A DNA stretch of 32,271 bases from Chryseosolibacter indicum (GCF_018598585.1 NZ_JAHESD010000065.1:1-32271); one strand, 5' to 3'; numbered from the stretch's first letter, positions 9,535 to 19,736 are shown. Notes: generated from the letters alone by a model not told the origin. Numbers and translations are program-made.

Positions 9535-12501
9535 TTAATGCGTGTTGTTGTTCTCATGATAAAGGGCATCATACATCACCTGCTGGATTTTAGTGCGGGT
9601 ATTTAACTGATACAACCTTGTGTTGTCGCGTGTAGGATTTACACGATTGGAAAGAAAGATGTACAAGAGGCCAGTTTGAGGATCCATCCAGGTCATTGTA
9701 CCGGTAAAACCGGTATGCCCGAAACTTAGTGGACTGGCGTCTTTTGCTGCATTGTTATTCTCACCCAGATATTTTAAATTCGGTTTATCAAAGCCTAAAC
9801 CTCTTCGATTATTGTTTTCCGGAAATTGATACTTTGTCCATTCCATCAATGTCTCTGATTTGATATAGCGCGTACCTCCGTATTCTCCCATACTCAGATA
9901 CATTTGCATAAGTTTCGCTAGATCATTAGCATTTCCGAAAAGCCCAGCGTGACCAGAAACACCACCTAACATAATTGCACCTTCATCGTGAACAGTTCCA
10001 TGTATTGGCTCATGCCTGAAATAATAATCATGCTCCGTTGGAACGATAGAATTCTTCAGATATCTCTTTCTTGGATTATAAGTAAGGGTAGTTGCACCCA
10101 ATGGCTTGTAAAAGTTCTTATAGATATAATAGTCAAAACTTTCATCAATCATGCTTTCTACAACTCTTGGTGCAAGAATGAAGAAAAAGTCAGAGTACAA
10201 ATATTTCTTTTCCGCTTCTAAAGGAGATTTACGTATCGTATTGACAATCCTGTCAGGGTAGTGCCTATGTAAATACATCTTATCTTTGAGTTTTGTAGGA
10301 AAACGTTTAGATGAGTCACTCTTAATCGTAAACCATTTATACCCGCCATTCTTCTTTACCGTATTCTTGTAAAAAGGAATCCATGGTTTAAATCTTGCTT
10401 GATGCGTTAATATATCAGACATCGGTATATCTGATTTATTTGATCGCTTAAATTTAGGAAGGTAATCAGCGAGGGTGGCATCCAGTTTAAAGTGTCCCTC
10501 ATCATACAACTTCATAAGTGAAGGAAGGCTGGTTGAAATCTTCGTCACAGAAGCAAGATCATATAGATCGGTATTTTTTACTTTGATTGTATCAGCATAA
10601 TCATGATATCCATAACTTTTATACAGTACCACCTTTTTATCTCTCGCTATTAACACCTGGCATCCGGGAATAGCCCGTAAAGACAGCGCCTGGTTTACTA
10701 ATGAATCAACTCGTCTGTAAAGAATACCTGAGTTCATTTGTGCGTCTTCAGGTATTGTGTATTTAAACCGAATTCCTCCATCAACGTCAATTCCTGCGCC
10801 GACAGGAAACTTCTGCCCGATACTTACTGGCAATCTTCCTCGTGCACCTATTCCACCAAAAATAAGTTGTGCTGCAAGTTCCTCCGTGTTCACGTTATCC
10901 TGGTATGTGACAATCAGGGCATCAGAATTTTCAATTGAACTAAGCTTATCAATCACATAAGGATTTTTAAAAACAGAAACAATTGAGCCCTTTCTATTTG
11001 CAACATCAGTAATAAAAGTAAGTACGGGATCTGAAAAGCTAAGTTTATTTAAAGGTCTAATACCATCGTCGTGAATAGCCGCTATTAAGAGGTTATAGTT
11101 CTGAAGCTGCTTTCTTAATGAATCAACCAATTCCGCGTTAGCATCTTTAGGGAGAACGAAATGTTGTACCTCTGTATACAATCCAAGAGTCTTTTGAAAA
11201 GGACTAACGCCATTCTTTCCAATTGAAACCGAAGCAATATGAACTGTGTCGAGTCTTTGCACTGGCAATAAATTGCCATGGTTATTTAACACTGTGATGG
11301 ACTTCTCTATCAGGGTACTATTGAGTAATTGGGCATCAGGAGTAACAAGCTCTCGGGCAATACCTGATGTTTTAACAGGTTGACGCTGCTTTAATCCTAC
11401 TGTAAACTTAATTGCAAGTATCTTCCTGCATTTGTCGTCAATTTCTTTTTGGCTTATTAATTTCTGGTTAATAGCTCTTTTAATCTCTGCAATAGTTCGT
11501 GACACATCTTCCGTAAATTCTAGCATGTCATTGCCGGCAATGATGGCATCTCGGTCTACAATACCTGGAGGATTACTTGATGTTACTCCTTTCATATTCA
11601 TCGCATCCGTTACAATCAGTCCTTTAAATCCAAGATCTTTCCTTAAGAGATCTGTAATGACTTTTCTTGACAGTGTTGAAGGCAAGGAAGAAGAATCTAG
11701 GGCAGGAATATTCAAATGAGCCACCATCACTCCGCCTATCCCAGCCTTAATAACTTCTTTAAAAGGATAAAGCTCGAGTGAGTCCAGGCGGGCTCTCGAA
11801 TGATTTATCTGAGGCAATGCATAATGAGAATCAGTGCCTGTGTCTCCATGACCTGGGAAATGCTTTGCAGTGGTAAGTATACCATTATCCTGCATCCCTT
11901 TCATATAAGCAATTGCCTTTCGGGATACATTTCTTTTGTCTTCACCGAACGATCTGTAGTTAATAACAGGATTACTTGGATTATTATTGACATCAACTAC
12001 TGGGGCAAAATTTATGTGAACACCTGATCGTTTAAGTTGTCTCGCAACTTCAACGCCAAGGTTATAAACAAGACTATCATCCTGGATTGCACCAAGTGTC
12101 ATTTGATAGGGAAAACTGATTGTACTATCCAACCGCATTCCCAAGCCCCATTCTGCATCCATTGCAATCAATAGAGGAACTTTAGATGTAGCCTGATACT
12201 CATTGATAAGCCGGGCTTGTCTGCCAGGGCCTCCTTGAAAAAAAATCAACCCTCCTATCTTTTGCTCCCGAATTAACTTCAATATCTCTTGCTTATGGGC
12301 TTCATCTCTGTTTGAGTAAGCCGCAACCATGATGAGTTGTCCTATCCTTTCATCTATCGTCAAGGTGTTAAACACAGAATCGACCCAGGACTTATGTGAT
12401 GAATTAATGAAGGGAACATCAGAACCTGGAAGGTGCTGTGCAATGGATAACTGAGAAACAAAAGAAAGAATAATTAAAAGTCTTTGATATGCAGTCCTCA
12501 T
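9535..12501 (-). CDS. Exported GH3 beta-N-acetylglucosaminidase (NagZ type) fused to serine hydrolase/beta-lactamase domain
   Basis: This is a 988-residue two-enzyme protein. A Sec signal peptide (about 1-21, SIA/QH) implies periplasmic or outer-surface action. The GH3 domain (about 35-370) has the NagZ motif KHFPGHGDTGTDSH (213-226), with the Asp224-His226 dyad found in NagZ-type enzymes, and the nucleophile Asp299 in VTDAM. A GH3 C-terminal-like region follows (about 390-585). The second half (about 600-985) is a PF00144 serine hydrolase with SVTK (S651, K654), YSD in the YxN position and HTG (929-931). In B. subtilis the separate neighbours NagZ (YbbD) and AmiE (YbbE) do these two jobs: removing non-reducing GlcNAc, then cutting MurNAc from the peptide. 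The fusion suggests both steps occur in one protein. The serine hydrolase specificity is inferred. A terminator separates it from susD. Confidence 0.9.
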   Translation of the reverse strand: MRTAYQRLLIILSFVSQLSIAQHLPGSDVPFINSSHKSWVDSVFNTLTIDERIGQLIMVAAYSNRDEAHKQEILKLIREQKIGGLIFFQGGPGRQARLINEYQATSKVPLLIAMDAEWGLGMRLDSTISFPYQMTLGAIQDDSLVYNLGVEVARQLKRSGVHINFAPVVDVNNNPSNPVINYRSFGEDKRNVSRKAIAYMKGMQDNGILTTAKHFPGHGDTGTDSHYALPQINHSRARLDSLELYPFKEVIKAGIGGVMVAHLNIPALDSSSLPSTLSRKVITDLLRKDLGFKGLIVTDAMNMKGVTSSNPPGIVDRDAIIAGNDMLEFTEDVSRTIAEIKRAINQKLISQKEIDDKCRKILAIKFTVGLKQRQPVKTSGIARELVTPDAQLLNSTLIEKSITVLNNHGNLLPVQRLDTVHIASVSIGKNGVSPFQKTLGLYTEVQHFVLPKDANAELVDSLRKQLQNYNLLIAAIHDDGIRPLNKLSFSDPVLTFITDVANRKGSIVSVFKNPYVIDKLSSIENSDALIVTYQDNVNTEELAAQLIFGGIGARGRLPVSIGQKFPVGAGIDVDGGIRFKYTIPEDAQMNSGILYRRVDSLVNQALSLRAIPGCQVLIARDKKVVLYKSYGYHDYADTIKVKNTDLYDLASVTKISTSLPSLMKLYDEGHFKLDATLADYLPKFKRSNKSDIPMSDILTHQARFKPWIPFYKNTVKKNGGYKWFTIKSDSSKRFPTKLKDKMYLHRHYPDRIVNTIRKSPLEAEKKYLYSDFFFILAPRVVESMIDESFDYYIYKNFYKPLGATTLTYNPRKRYLKNSIVPTEHDYYFRHEPIHGTVHDEGAIMLGGVSGHAGLFGNANDLAKLMQMYLSMGEYGGTRYIKSETLMEWTKYQFPENNNRRGLGFDKPNLKYLGENNNAAKDASPLSFGHTGFTGTMTWMDPQTGLLYIFLSNRVNPTRDNTRLYQLNTRTKIQQVMYDALYHENNNTH

Positions 12502-12622
12502 GTAATCGCTTTTCTAAAATAGCAGACAAAACAAATTTCGACAATAAGCGCCTTTCCTGAAACATCAATCATACGAACGGCAAGCCGAAGTTTTGGAAAT
12601 ATAAAGAGTAGTATCAATAAGA

Positions 12623-12656
12623 AAGGCCCTCCCAAAAGAATTTGGAGAGGGACCTT
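12623..12656 (-). terminator. Terminator-like hairpin after susD
   Basis: AAGG (12623-12626), CCCTC, CC and AAA (to 12636) pair with TTT, GG, GAGGG and CCTT (12641-12656), interrupted by two single-A bulges. This gives about 14 base pairs around an AGAA loop. On the minus strand the stem is followed by a moderately T-rich stretch. It lies about 50 nt after the susD stop and before the GH3 fusion gene, so it probably ends or attenuates the susCD transcript. Confidence 0.55.
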
Positions 12657-12704
12657 AAACCAAACCAATTTAATCTAGTTGTAAAAAATAACAACCTGGT
12701 TTAC

Positions 12705-14546
12705 CTACCAGCCCTTGGTCTGAGTAAGTGTATAACCACGTTCCAGATATTGACTGATTTCATTGTTTCCAACGGGGGCTAAATACACTCTGTCATTAAA
12801 TGGATCTCTGTTAGCAACATTTTCAGGAATATAAAAACCTACCATGTCTGCCGCATTCGATCCGTTATATGTAACTACAGTACCATCTGCTTTTTTTACT
12901 TTCAGTAGATTCACCTTCGCGGGAATCAGCCAGTCAATAGTTTTAGCGGCTTTCTCAGCTGGAAAGTCAACCCAAGGGCCAAGAAGGATGTCAGGATTTG
13001 TTACACCATTCATATATTCAATTTTCTTCCAACGCTTAATATCCATCAAGCGGGTATGTTCAAATACAAATTCCATTCTACGCTCTCTTCGTATTTCCCA
13101 AATGAGAGCTGGCACATCAGCATCGCGATCAGGGTCATCTGGCAACGCATTGATGTCAAGAGAAGCAGTTTTTACAACTCCCTTTTCTACGGCAAGCTGA
13201 TCGAGCGGACGACTCCTTATTGCATTGATCGAGGCATCTATGTCTCCTTGAGTTACAGCGGTGCTTCCTATCGTTTCCAATTCGGCTTTTGCTTCAATCC
13301 AGTTTAAAACAACTTCGCCTAAACGCATTACAGGGGCATCGTTTGTATTAGTATTTGATCCATACTTGGGTGGGTACGTTCCTCCTGCAAATGTGGGGCC
13401 CTCCCTGTCAATAAATTTGTCTGCGTACAACAAAGTTGCAGATTGCGTCCTCGGCACATCCCAGAACGTAGCTTCGAAACGTGAATCACGTGTACGCTGA
13501 AGCGTCCTGATATCAAATTTAACCGCATCTGCTACGGACGAATGCTGGTAAGGCTGACCATCAGTGGTGATAAAAGATTTTACGAGATCGAGATTTGCAG
13601 CAGGGGTTTGACTTTCAGTAATATTTGAATATGATGCTATACTGTGCGTTATTCCTAAAGCAGCGTCATACTGCCTGTACATGAGCACTTCACGATTACC
13701 TTCTAAACTCTCTGATCCGAACAGCGCTCTAAAGGTGCTTCCAAAATTCCATTTACCAGCTTTCATCACTAGGTCTGCCGCTATCACAGCCAACTCAAGA
13801 TATTGTTTTGCTTTCTCGGAATTCCCAAGGTGATATTTCTGCCAGGTACCTTCGTATAACATGAAACGAGAGATAAAGCCTGCTGCAATATGTCTGTTTA
13901 AATATTGGCTGTTACCGTTGTCAACTAAACGCATGTTATCCAATGCATACACAAAATCGTCATATACCTTGTCCATAACAAGTGTTCTGTCGTCTCTGTC
14001 CTTATACATCTCGGTCTGCTCTTCTTCCCGTAATACATGATCGTAGTAAGGTACATCTCCAAAAACACCAACAAGACGGCTATATTCAAAACCTCTGAAA
14101 AAACGGGCAACAGAACTCCAGTGTAGATATGCTTCATCTGTTAGATATGCGCCTTTCATCTCCTCTACATTTTCCAGCATCATGTTTGATTTTCTCACCC
14201 AGGTATAGTTCCAGGTAGGACCGGCATAAGTGGTTAACCAATCTGCAGTTTCTGTTAAAGATGATCTAGATGGTGGTGCCTGAATTTCAAAACTCGTTTG
14301 TTTTCCTGTTGATGTAAGATCATCAGAAAAGGTATATCCCCTGAGAGGTGCGTAGTTAAGGGTAAATCCTGTATTATATCCTGCAAAATAATTCGAGTAA
14401 AAACCATTTGCGAATAACCTTACGCTGTTTTCGGTTGTCCATAAGTTCTCTTCCTTCATTTGACTTAATGGCGGTCTGTCAAGAAAATCATCACAACTGC
14501 CAAGAACAAGCGCGATTGCCAATATTATAATAGAATATTTTTTCAT
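12705..14546 (-). CDS. SusD/RagB-family outer-membrane lipoprotein
   Basis: This 613-residue surface glycan- or peptide-binding lipoprotein is the partner of the SusC porin upstream. The signal peptide ends in a lipobox LGSC, giving lipidated Cys18, followed by DDFLDRPP, the usual SusD start. The rest fits the RagB/SusD fold in length and pattern, including the C-terminal region with IRRERRMEFVFEHTRLMDIKRW, a hallmark of the family. The start lies 13 nt after the susC stop, so the two are co-transcribed. SusD proteins act as a lid over the SusC barrel and bind the ligand to be imported. The neighbouring NagZ, NamZ and GHL10-type enzymes suggest peptidoglycan fragments as the ligand, but the sequence does not show the ligand directly. 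Confidence 0.94.
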   Translation of the reverse strand: MKKYSIIILAIALVLGSCDDFLDRPPLSQMKEENLWTTENSVRLFANGFYSNYFAGYNTGFTLNYAPLRGYTFSDDLTSTGKQTSFEIQAPPSRSSLTETADWLTTYAGPTWNYTWVRKSNMMLENVEEMKGAYLTDEAYLHWSSVARFFRGFEYSRLVGVFGDVPYYDHVLREEEQTEMYKDRDDRTLVMDKVYDDFVYALDNMRLVDNGNSQYLNRHIAAGFISRFMLYEGTWQKYHLGNSEKAKQYLELAVIAADLVMKAGKWNFGSTFRALFGSESLEGNREVLMYRQYDAALGITHSIASYSNITESQTPAANLDLVKSFITTDGQPYQHSSVADAVKFDIRTLQRTRDSRFEATFWDVPRTQSATLLYADKFIDREGPTFAGGTYPPKYGSNTNTNDAPVMRLGEVVLNWIEAKAELETIGSTAVTQGDIDASINAIRSRPLDQLAVEKGVVKTASLDINALPDDPDRDADVPALIWEIRRERRMEFVFEHTRLMDIKRWKKIEYMNGVTNPDILLGPWVDFPAEKAAKTIDWLIPAKVNLLKVKKADGTVVTYNGSNAADMVGFYIPENVANRDPFNDRVYLAPVGNNEISQYLERGYTLTQTKGW

Positions 14547-14559
14547 GATTTCTTATGTT

Positions 14560-17500
14560 TTAGAAGCTCAATTGAAGACCTACTGATGCACTTTTAAAAG
14601 TTGGAACTCCAACTCCCGTACGCCCCGAATTATAATTTGCATCATCCCGCCACATAGAGACTCCTGAAACTACTTCAGGATCTATTGGGAGATCTCCTAA
14701 GTGGTGGAAGGTGAAGAAATTCTCCAATGAGCCATATATACGAACCTTAGATAAGTGAACTCTTTGAGTAAGAGACAATGGTAAAGTATATCCTAAAGTT
14801 ATGTTCTTGATTCTCAAATATGCCATATTGAGCAAATACCTTGTCTGCGGCTGCATATTTAAAGTAGTGCTACTTCCGGCTTGATTATAAGGTCTTGGAT
14901 AGAAAGCGTTAGTTCGGTCTTCGCGCCAGAAGTTACCAGCAAAAGCTTGAGGCATCGCCCCATCAGCTGCATTAAAGCCGGGAATTGCCAAAAAGCCTTC
15001 TCCCCATAGTTCTCTCTTTCCTATACCCTGAAAGAAAATATTAAAATCAATTCCTTTGAAGTCTGCTCCTGCCCTAAAGCTATATTCATACCGTGGCGTG
15101 GAATTACCAATTACTTTTAAATCGCCATGGTCATCGAGTAATCTGTTTCCATCATTAATAACACCATCGCCATTCAAATCTTTAAACTTAACGTCACCAG
15201 GTCCAAATCTGAAGTTACCTGATTGCAACTCTTCCTGAGTTGCACCATTTTCATCTGCGAGCTGATTTATGGTAACTCCATTTACAACAGTAGTTACTAA
15301 TTTCCCATTGCCGTCATATATAAAATCATTGCTTTGGTAAAGTCGATCGGTCTCATATCCCCATATTTCACCATATGTTCTGCCAACATACCACGATGGA
15401 CTTGTTACTGTACCGATACTCTTCGTACTGCCGTACTTGGTGATCTTGGTAACTGCGTCTGCGAACGTACCTACAAAATTCAATCGAAGCCCATTCTCGA
15501 ATTGATGCGTATAATCAAGCTGAAGTTCTATGCCTTTCGTTCTTAAAGAACCAAAGTTACTTTGGGGTGCCTGGTTTCCAAAGGTAGCAGGAATACCTTC
15601 CATGGGAACAATCATGTTTTCTGTATCACGCCTGAACCAGTCAAACGCAATTCCTAAAGCGCCCTTTAGCACCCTAACGTCTGCGCCAAGATCTAGTGTG
15701 GTAATGTCCTGCCAGGTTACAGATGATGAAACAGCAAGTGGCGTACTATAACCTGGAGTGGCAGGAGCAACTGTGGGCGCACCAAATTGAAAGAGTCTGA
15801 CTCCTGAAACTACCCAGTTTGTAAGACCTCCGTTAAGAAGAGGAAGATAAAGGTTGTTCGGTACTGACTGATCACCGATTGTTCCCCATGATCCGCGTAC
15901 TTTAAACTCATCAAGAAACGCGCTGGCCCAATCCATCCACGACTCTTCACTTACTCGCCATCCCGCGGAGAATGACGGGAACCATCTCCATCGCAGATCT
16001 TTCGGAAATTTAGAAGTACCATCATACCTCATGTTGGCTTCTAATAAATACTTCTCTTTATAATTGTAGTTAACACGGCCGAAGAATCCCAGTTGAGAAT
16101 CCCAGTACTCGGCACCACCGGCAGTTTGCGTCCCACCTGCAAGATCAAATTGAGGGTTTGAAATGTCGGCTAACGCGGTAATCTGTGACCAGTTAGAAGC
16201 GTACTTATATCCTACCCTGTTCATACCCAACATAAACTTGAAGTTCTGGTCTTCGTTTAAACTTAGGTCATAAGTAGAAAACAAATTAATCGTATTGCGT
16301 TGATCGTTTTGAGCGATACGATATACATGATCTGGGTTAGCACCAGGAGCGGTATATGTGGTTTGATTCAATTTGAACGCAGGCATTGTTCCGGGGTCAG
16401 TAGCAGCAACTACCTCACCTGCATTATTCACATATATCCTGTTTCCGTTTTCATCATTTTTAGGAACTGCCGCGCTCCAGGAATCTCTTGCAGTAAAGCG
16501 CGTACCAGGTCGCTTGCTAATGTATTCTTCATTAGCATGAGTAAAATCAAATTTGATCGTCCAATTCTTTATTGGAGTAATTGTTAGCCCTCCGTTCAAA
16601 GTTGTATAATTTCTCTCTTGGAAAGCAGTATTTGCTGCAGCAATTTCATAAGCAGGGCTTCTAATAGGATCACCATCCTCCGTAGTCATAGGATAAGTAG
16701 ATGCCCACCTGTATAAATACAACCATGGATCAGCAGTTGTTGAGTTGGTAGCGTATGCATAATTCTTTACCCTTTTAGAATAGATCGCTCCAACATTAAA
16801 CTTCAACCACTTATTTACTTCCGTACCAATTTGAATAGATCCATTGTATCGACTAAAATCATCCTTCTTCGCGGGCTTAATCAAACCAGTTTGATCGAGA
16901 TAACCAAAACCAAGATTGTAGTTTGTTTTTCCGCTAAGCCCATTCACTGAGAAATCATGTATTTGAGTAGGAGTCCATTCCTTAATCATGTATTCATAAG
17001 GATCATACATTCTTAATCCAACTTTTTGAGCGTTAGCATTTACATACCAGTCACGTCCATACAGCATAGGATCATTAGGCTTCACAATATCGCCCCATTG
17101 TTGCTGCCATTCCTTAGCTTTCTCATATCCTTCCCTTGTAACATACCAAAATGCACCCGACGCAGTACTGCCAACACGTTCAGCAGCAAGTAGGGTGTAC
17201 TCCATACCATCAATCCCTGCCATCTTCATTTCCTTTGAAAGATTTTGGAAAGAAAGATTTCCCTGATAAGAAACAGTAACGCCTTCCTTTTTTGCGCCTT
17301 TCTTTGTCGTTATTAATATTACCCCAAAGGCACCTTTCGCACCGTAGATTGACGCCGAAGCCGCGTCCTTCAATACAGATATTGACTCAATATCGTTAGG
17401 ATTTACTAATTGAAGAGATGGGATTTCAACGTTGTCAAGCAGGATTAAAGGAGAAGCACCTCCTTGCATGGAGGCAAACTGACCACGAATCCTTATTAGG

Positions 17501-17994
17501 GGATCAGAGCCCACTTCACCACTTGGTATTACTATATTTAGGCCTGGAGTTGAACCTTGAAGGCCGCGTCCTACATCTGCAATAGGTCGCGACTCTAATA
17601 CCTTTGTATCAACTGATGCTACCGCCCCTGTAAGGTTAGTTTTCTTCTGCTCACCATAACCAACAATAACAATTTCTTCAAGGCTTTTGAGATTCTCTTT
17701 AAGTGATATCGTTATGTCGCTAGACGCACCGGCCGTTTGTTCATAAGTCTCCATTCCAATGAAACTAAAAACAAGAACATCATTAGGTTCTGCGACGATT
17801 GAAAACCTTCCATCGCTATCTGTCACCGTTCCGCGCGATTTACCTTTTAAAGCAACTGTTACTCCGGGAAGTGGCGTGTTGTTGGAAGCGCTTATTACAG
17901 TTCCTGTTATTGTATTACTTTGAGCAACACCTTGGAAATGGAATAGGAGAAAACCTATTAACCATAGTGAAGAACATCGTAAAAATTTTTTCAT
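14560..17994 (-). CDS. SusC/RagA-family TonB-dependent outer-membrane transporter
   Basis: This 1144-residue protein is a TonB-dependent import channel. It has a Sec signal peptide (about 1-24, ending VAQ), a CarboxypepD_reg-like domain (about 28-100, ITGTV...TPLPGVTV), a conserved segment EEIVIVGYGEQKK (106-118), a plug domain (about 118-225) and a C-terminal beta-barrel that ends in phenylalanine (VGLQLSF), as outer-membrane barrels do. It would carry SusD-bound oligomers into the periplasm using TonB energy. No extra N-terminal STN domain is present, so it is probably not part of a sigma/anti-sigma FecR system. Its own promoter carries the shared 41-nt element. The 43-nt leader predicted from the -7 box is short. 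Confidence 0.95.
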   Translation of the reverse strand: MKKFLRCSSLWLIGFLLFHFQGVAQSNTITGTVISASNNTPLPGVTVALKGKSRGTVTDSDGRFSIVAEPNDVLVFSFIGMETYEQTAGASSDITISLKENLKSLEEIVIVGYGEQKKTNLTGAVASVDTKVLESRPIADVGRGLQGSTPGLNIVIPSGEVGSDPLIRIRGQFASMQGGASPLILLDNVEIPSLQLVNPNDIESISVLKDAASASIYGAKGAFGVILITTKKGAKKEGVTVSYQGNLSFQNLSKEMKMAGIDGMEYTLLAAERVGSTASGAFWYVTREGYEKAKEWQQQWGDIVKPNDPMLYGRDWYVNANAQKVGLRMYDPYEYMIKEWTPTQIHDFSVNGLSGKTNYNLGFGYLDQTGLIKPAKKDDFSRYNGSIQIGTEVNKWLKFNVGAIYSKRVKNYAYATNSTTADPWLYLYRWASTYPMTTEDGDPIRSPAYEIAAANTAFQERNYTTLNGGLTITPIKNWTIKFDFTHANEEYISKRPGTRFTARDSWSAAVPKNDENGNRIYVNNAGEVVAATDPGTMPAFKLNQTTYTAPGANPDHVYRIAQNDQRNTINLFSTYDLSLNEDQNFKFMLGMNRVGYKYASNWSQITALADISNPQFDLAGGTQTAGGAEYWDSQLGFFGRVNYNYKEKYLLEANMRYDGTSKFPKDLRWRWFPSFSAGWRVSEESWMDWASAFLDEFKVRGSWGTIGDQSVPNNLYLPLLNGGLTNWVVSGVRLFQFGAPTVAPATPGYSTPLAVSSSVTWQDITTLDLGADVRVLKGALGIAFDWFRRDTENMIVPMEGIPATFGNQAPQSNFGSLRTKGIELQLDYTHQFENGLRLNFVGTFADAVTKITKYGSTKSIGTVTSPSWYVGRTYGEIWGYETDRLYQSNDFIYDGNGKLVTTVVNGVTINQLADENGATQEELQSGNFRFGPGDVKFKDLNGDGVINDGNRLLDDHGDLKVIGNSTPRYEYSFRAGADFKGIDFNIFFQGIGKRELWGEGFLAIPGFNAADGAMPQAFAGNFWREDRTNAFYPRPYNQAGSSTTLNMQPQTRYLLNMAYLRIKNITLGYTLPLSLTQRVHLSKVRIYGSLENFFTFHHLGDLPIDPEVVSGVSMWRDDANYNSGRTGVGVPTFKSASVGLQLSF

Positions 17995-18043
17995 GGATTT
18001 AAATGGGTTAGGTTTAAGTTTTTTAGTTACTCACGCAACCACC

Positions 18044-18106
18044 CAAATTTTCCTTATTCTTAAAGGAATTGCATCCCTGAAAATGGTGATTTAAAAATAT
18101 CACTGA
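18044..18106 (-). promoter_or_regulatory. susCD promoter with shared activator-like element
   Basis: On the minus strand, AAATCACCATTTTC followed by AGGGATGC runs 18092 to 18071. Nineteen nt later comes AAAATTTG (18051-18044), a near-consensus -7 box; the element's 5' edge is 41 nt from the box. No TTTG is found at the -33 position. A further half-site TCAGTGAT lies six nt upstream (18106-18099), giving an ATCAC/GTGAT dyad. The same layout occurs before the kinase gene, and the 41-nt element before namZ and the phosphoesterase gene. Confidence 0.7.
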
Positions 18107-18166
18107 TTTCGTTCTGTGATATGAACGAGAACCTGGTAAGTAAATTAAGGAAAGGCGCCGAACTGA

Positions 18167-19705
18167 TTATCTTCTTTTAATTGAGCCCCGTTTACCCCTT
18201 GTTTTTATAGAGACAGATGTGTTGTTTGTACTCTCATTGTGAAGTCGGTCTACAGCTGTGACAACATAAGTGTATTGCTTTCTTTTTTGTGTTTTGTTAT
18301 CCGACCATGATTGAATCTCATAAAAATTCCGAAACACTATCGCTTGAATTTTGGACGGGTCATTAAGGTTAAGTGTATCTGATTTATTAAACCTGTAAAC
18401 AATATAATAGGTAGCATCGGTAAGCACAGAATCTCTCCATGTTAGTAGTAAACCATGGCCTTGTGAACCACTTATGTTCTCTAAAACGGGCTTAGCCGGT
18501 GGTATTGAATCGATCCACCCCATGACAGGAATTAGTGCCTGATGAGGATACATCTCTTTCAACCTATCTCTTATTCCGTTCTTGTTTTGAAGAAATACTT
18601 TCGCACTAAAGAACATGCTTCCGTTCACATCCGTATTACTTCTGTTTAACCTTATCTGGTTATTTAGTTCATCAGGATTCTCCCATCCTTTACCTCCTAT
18701 TCTATAAGCACCTTGCCCTATGTATAAATGTTTTCCATACGTATGCCTGCTCCACCAATCCAGAAGAACGGTATAATCAGCAACTTTAAAACCTATATTC
18801 CAATATAATTGGGGTGCAACATAATCTATCCATCCTTCTTTGAGCCACTTCAGTACATCAGCATACAAGTCATCATAATTTGTTTGACCAGCCTGCGTAT
18901 CAGAGCCATCAACGTCTTTGTTTTTGTTTCTCCATACACCGAAAGGACTTATTCCGAATTTTACGTGTGGCTTTTCAACTTTGATTCTTGTTGATAGCTC
19001 CTTCACAAAATAATTAACATTCTCGCGCCTCCAATCATCTCTGCTTTCGTTATTTACTACTCCGTGCGTATAATAGGCACAACTGTCTGGAAATTCTTCA
19101 TTAGCGATACGATAAGGGTAAAAGTAATCATCAAAATGAACGGCGTCTAGATCATAATGCTTAACTGTTTCCATGATCGACTGCAAAACAAACTCCTGGG
19201 CCTCCTTGTTGCCTGGATCATAATACCATTTACCTCCGTATTTTAAAAACCACTCTGGGTGCTTATACGCCGGATGATTCGCATCAAACTGATATTTATC
19301 CGACATGCTTACACGATAAGGATTAAACCAGGCATGAAACTCTAGCCCTCTTTTTCTTGCCTGCTCAATCATAAAAGCAAGTGGATTATAATATGGAGAA
19401 GGACTTCGACCCTGAATCCCCGAAAGATATTCTGACCAGGGTTCATAAGAAGAAGGATAGAAAGCATCTGCAGTTGGACGAACCTGCACGATAACTGCAT
19501 TCATTCCTGCCTCCTTTAGAATATCAAGCAATTTTACATACTCCTGTTGTTGTTGATAACTATTCAATCCCTTTTGCGATGGCCAATCAACATTAACAAC
19601 ACTGGCAATCCACGCAGCCCTCAATTCCCTCTTGGGATGCAACTGAGCACACAACAAATTTGAAGTAAATATGAAGACAAGTGAGAAAAAAAAGCGGTTC
19701 GTCAT
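18167..19705 (-). CDS. Exported GHL10-family glycosidase (PF02638, YngK/DigH-like) with C-terminal FnIII-like domain
   Basis: This 512-residue protein has a Sec signal peptide (1-20, cleavage after CA before QL) and begins its mature part with the family's ELRAAWIASVVNVDWPS. The barrel domain (about 27-395) contains VQVRPTADAFY (74-83), FHAWFNPYR (123-131) and the acidic motif HFDDYFYP (190-197), all typical of PF02638. A fibronectin III-like domain (about 400-500) and a basic tail follow. The best-studied member, E. coli DigH (YddW), cleaves peptide-free peptidoglycan strands, so a role in cutting denuded glycans is a reasonable inference here. It starts 31 nt after the kinase stop and is probably co-transcribed with it. 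Cys19 is not in a proper lipobox (LLC), so it is unlikely to be a lipoprotein. Confidence 0.9.
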   Translation of the reverse strand: MTNRFFFSLVFIFTSNLLCAQLHPKRELRAAWIASVVNVDWPSQKGLNSYQQQQEYVKLLDILKEAGMNAVIVQVRPTADAFYPSSYEPWSEYLSGIQGRSPSPYYNPLAFMIEQARKRGLEFHAWFNPYRVSMSDKYQFDANHPAYKHPEWFLKYGGKWYYDPGNKEAQEFVLQSIMETVKHYDLDAVHFDDYFYPYRIANEEFPDSCAYYTHGVVNNESRDDWRRENVNYFVKELSTRIKVEKPHVKFGISPFGVWRNKNKDVDGSDTQAGQTNYDDLYADVLKWLKEGWIDYVAPQLYWNIGFKVADYTVLLDWWSRHTYGKHLYIGQGAYRIGGKGWENPDELNNQIRLNRSNTDVNGSMFFSAKVFLQNKNGIRDRLKEMYPHQALIPVMGWIDSIPPAKPVLENISGSQGHGLLLTWRDSVLTDATYYIVYRFNKSDTLNLNDPSKIQAIVFRNFYEIQSWSDNKTQKRKQYTYVVTAVDRLHNESTNNTSVSIKTRGKRGSIKRR

Positions 19706-19736
19706 TTACTCAACTGTAATTTAATGTTGAAAACAG

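Noticed and set aside
12527-12575. Possible copy of the shared promoter element before the GH3 fusion (TTTCAGG at 12562-12556)
   Set aside because: Only about 10 of 22 positions match, and no -7 box lies at the 41-nt distance; the nearest near-consensus boxes are off by several nt.
18109-18128. 6-bp hairpin between the GHL10 gene and susC
   Set aside because: Short stem, no T-run on the minus strand; not good enough to call a terminator.
19640-19660. GHL10 protein as a lipoprotein (Cys19 in its signal peptide)
   Set aside because: The residues before Cys are Leu-Leu, lacking the small residue required at -1; a standard cleavage after Ala20 fits better.
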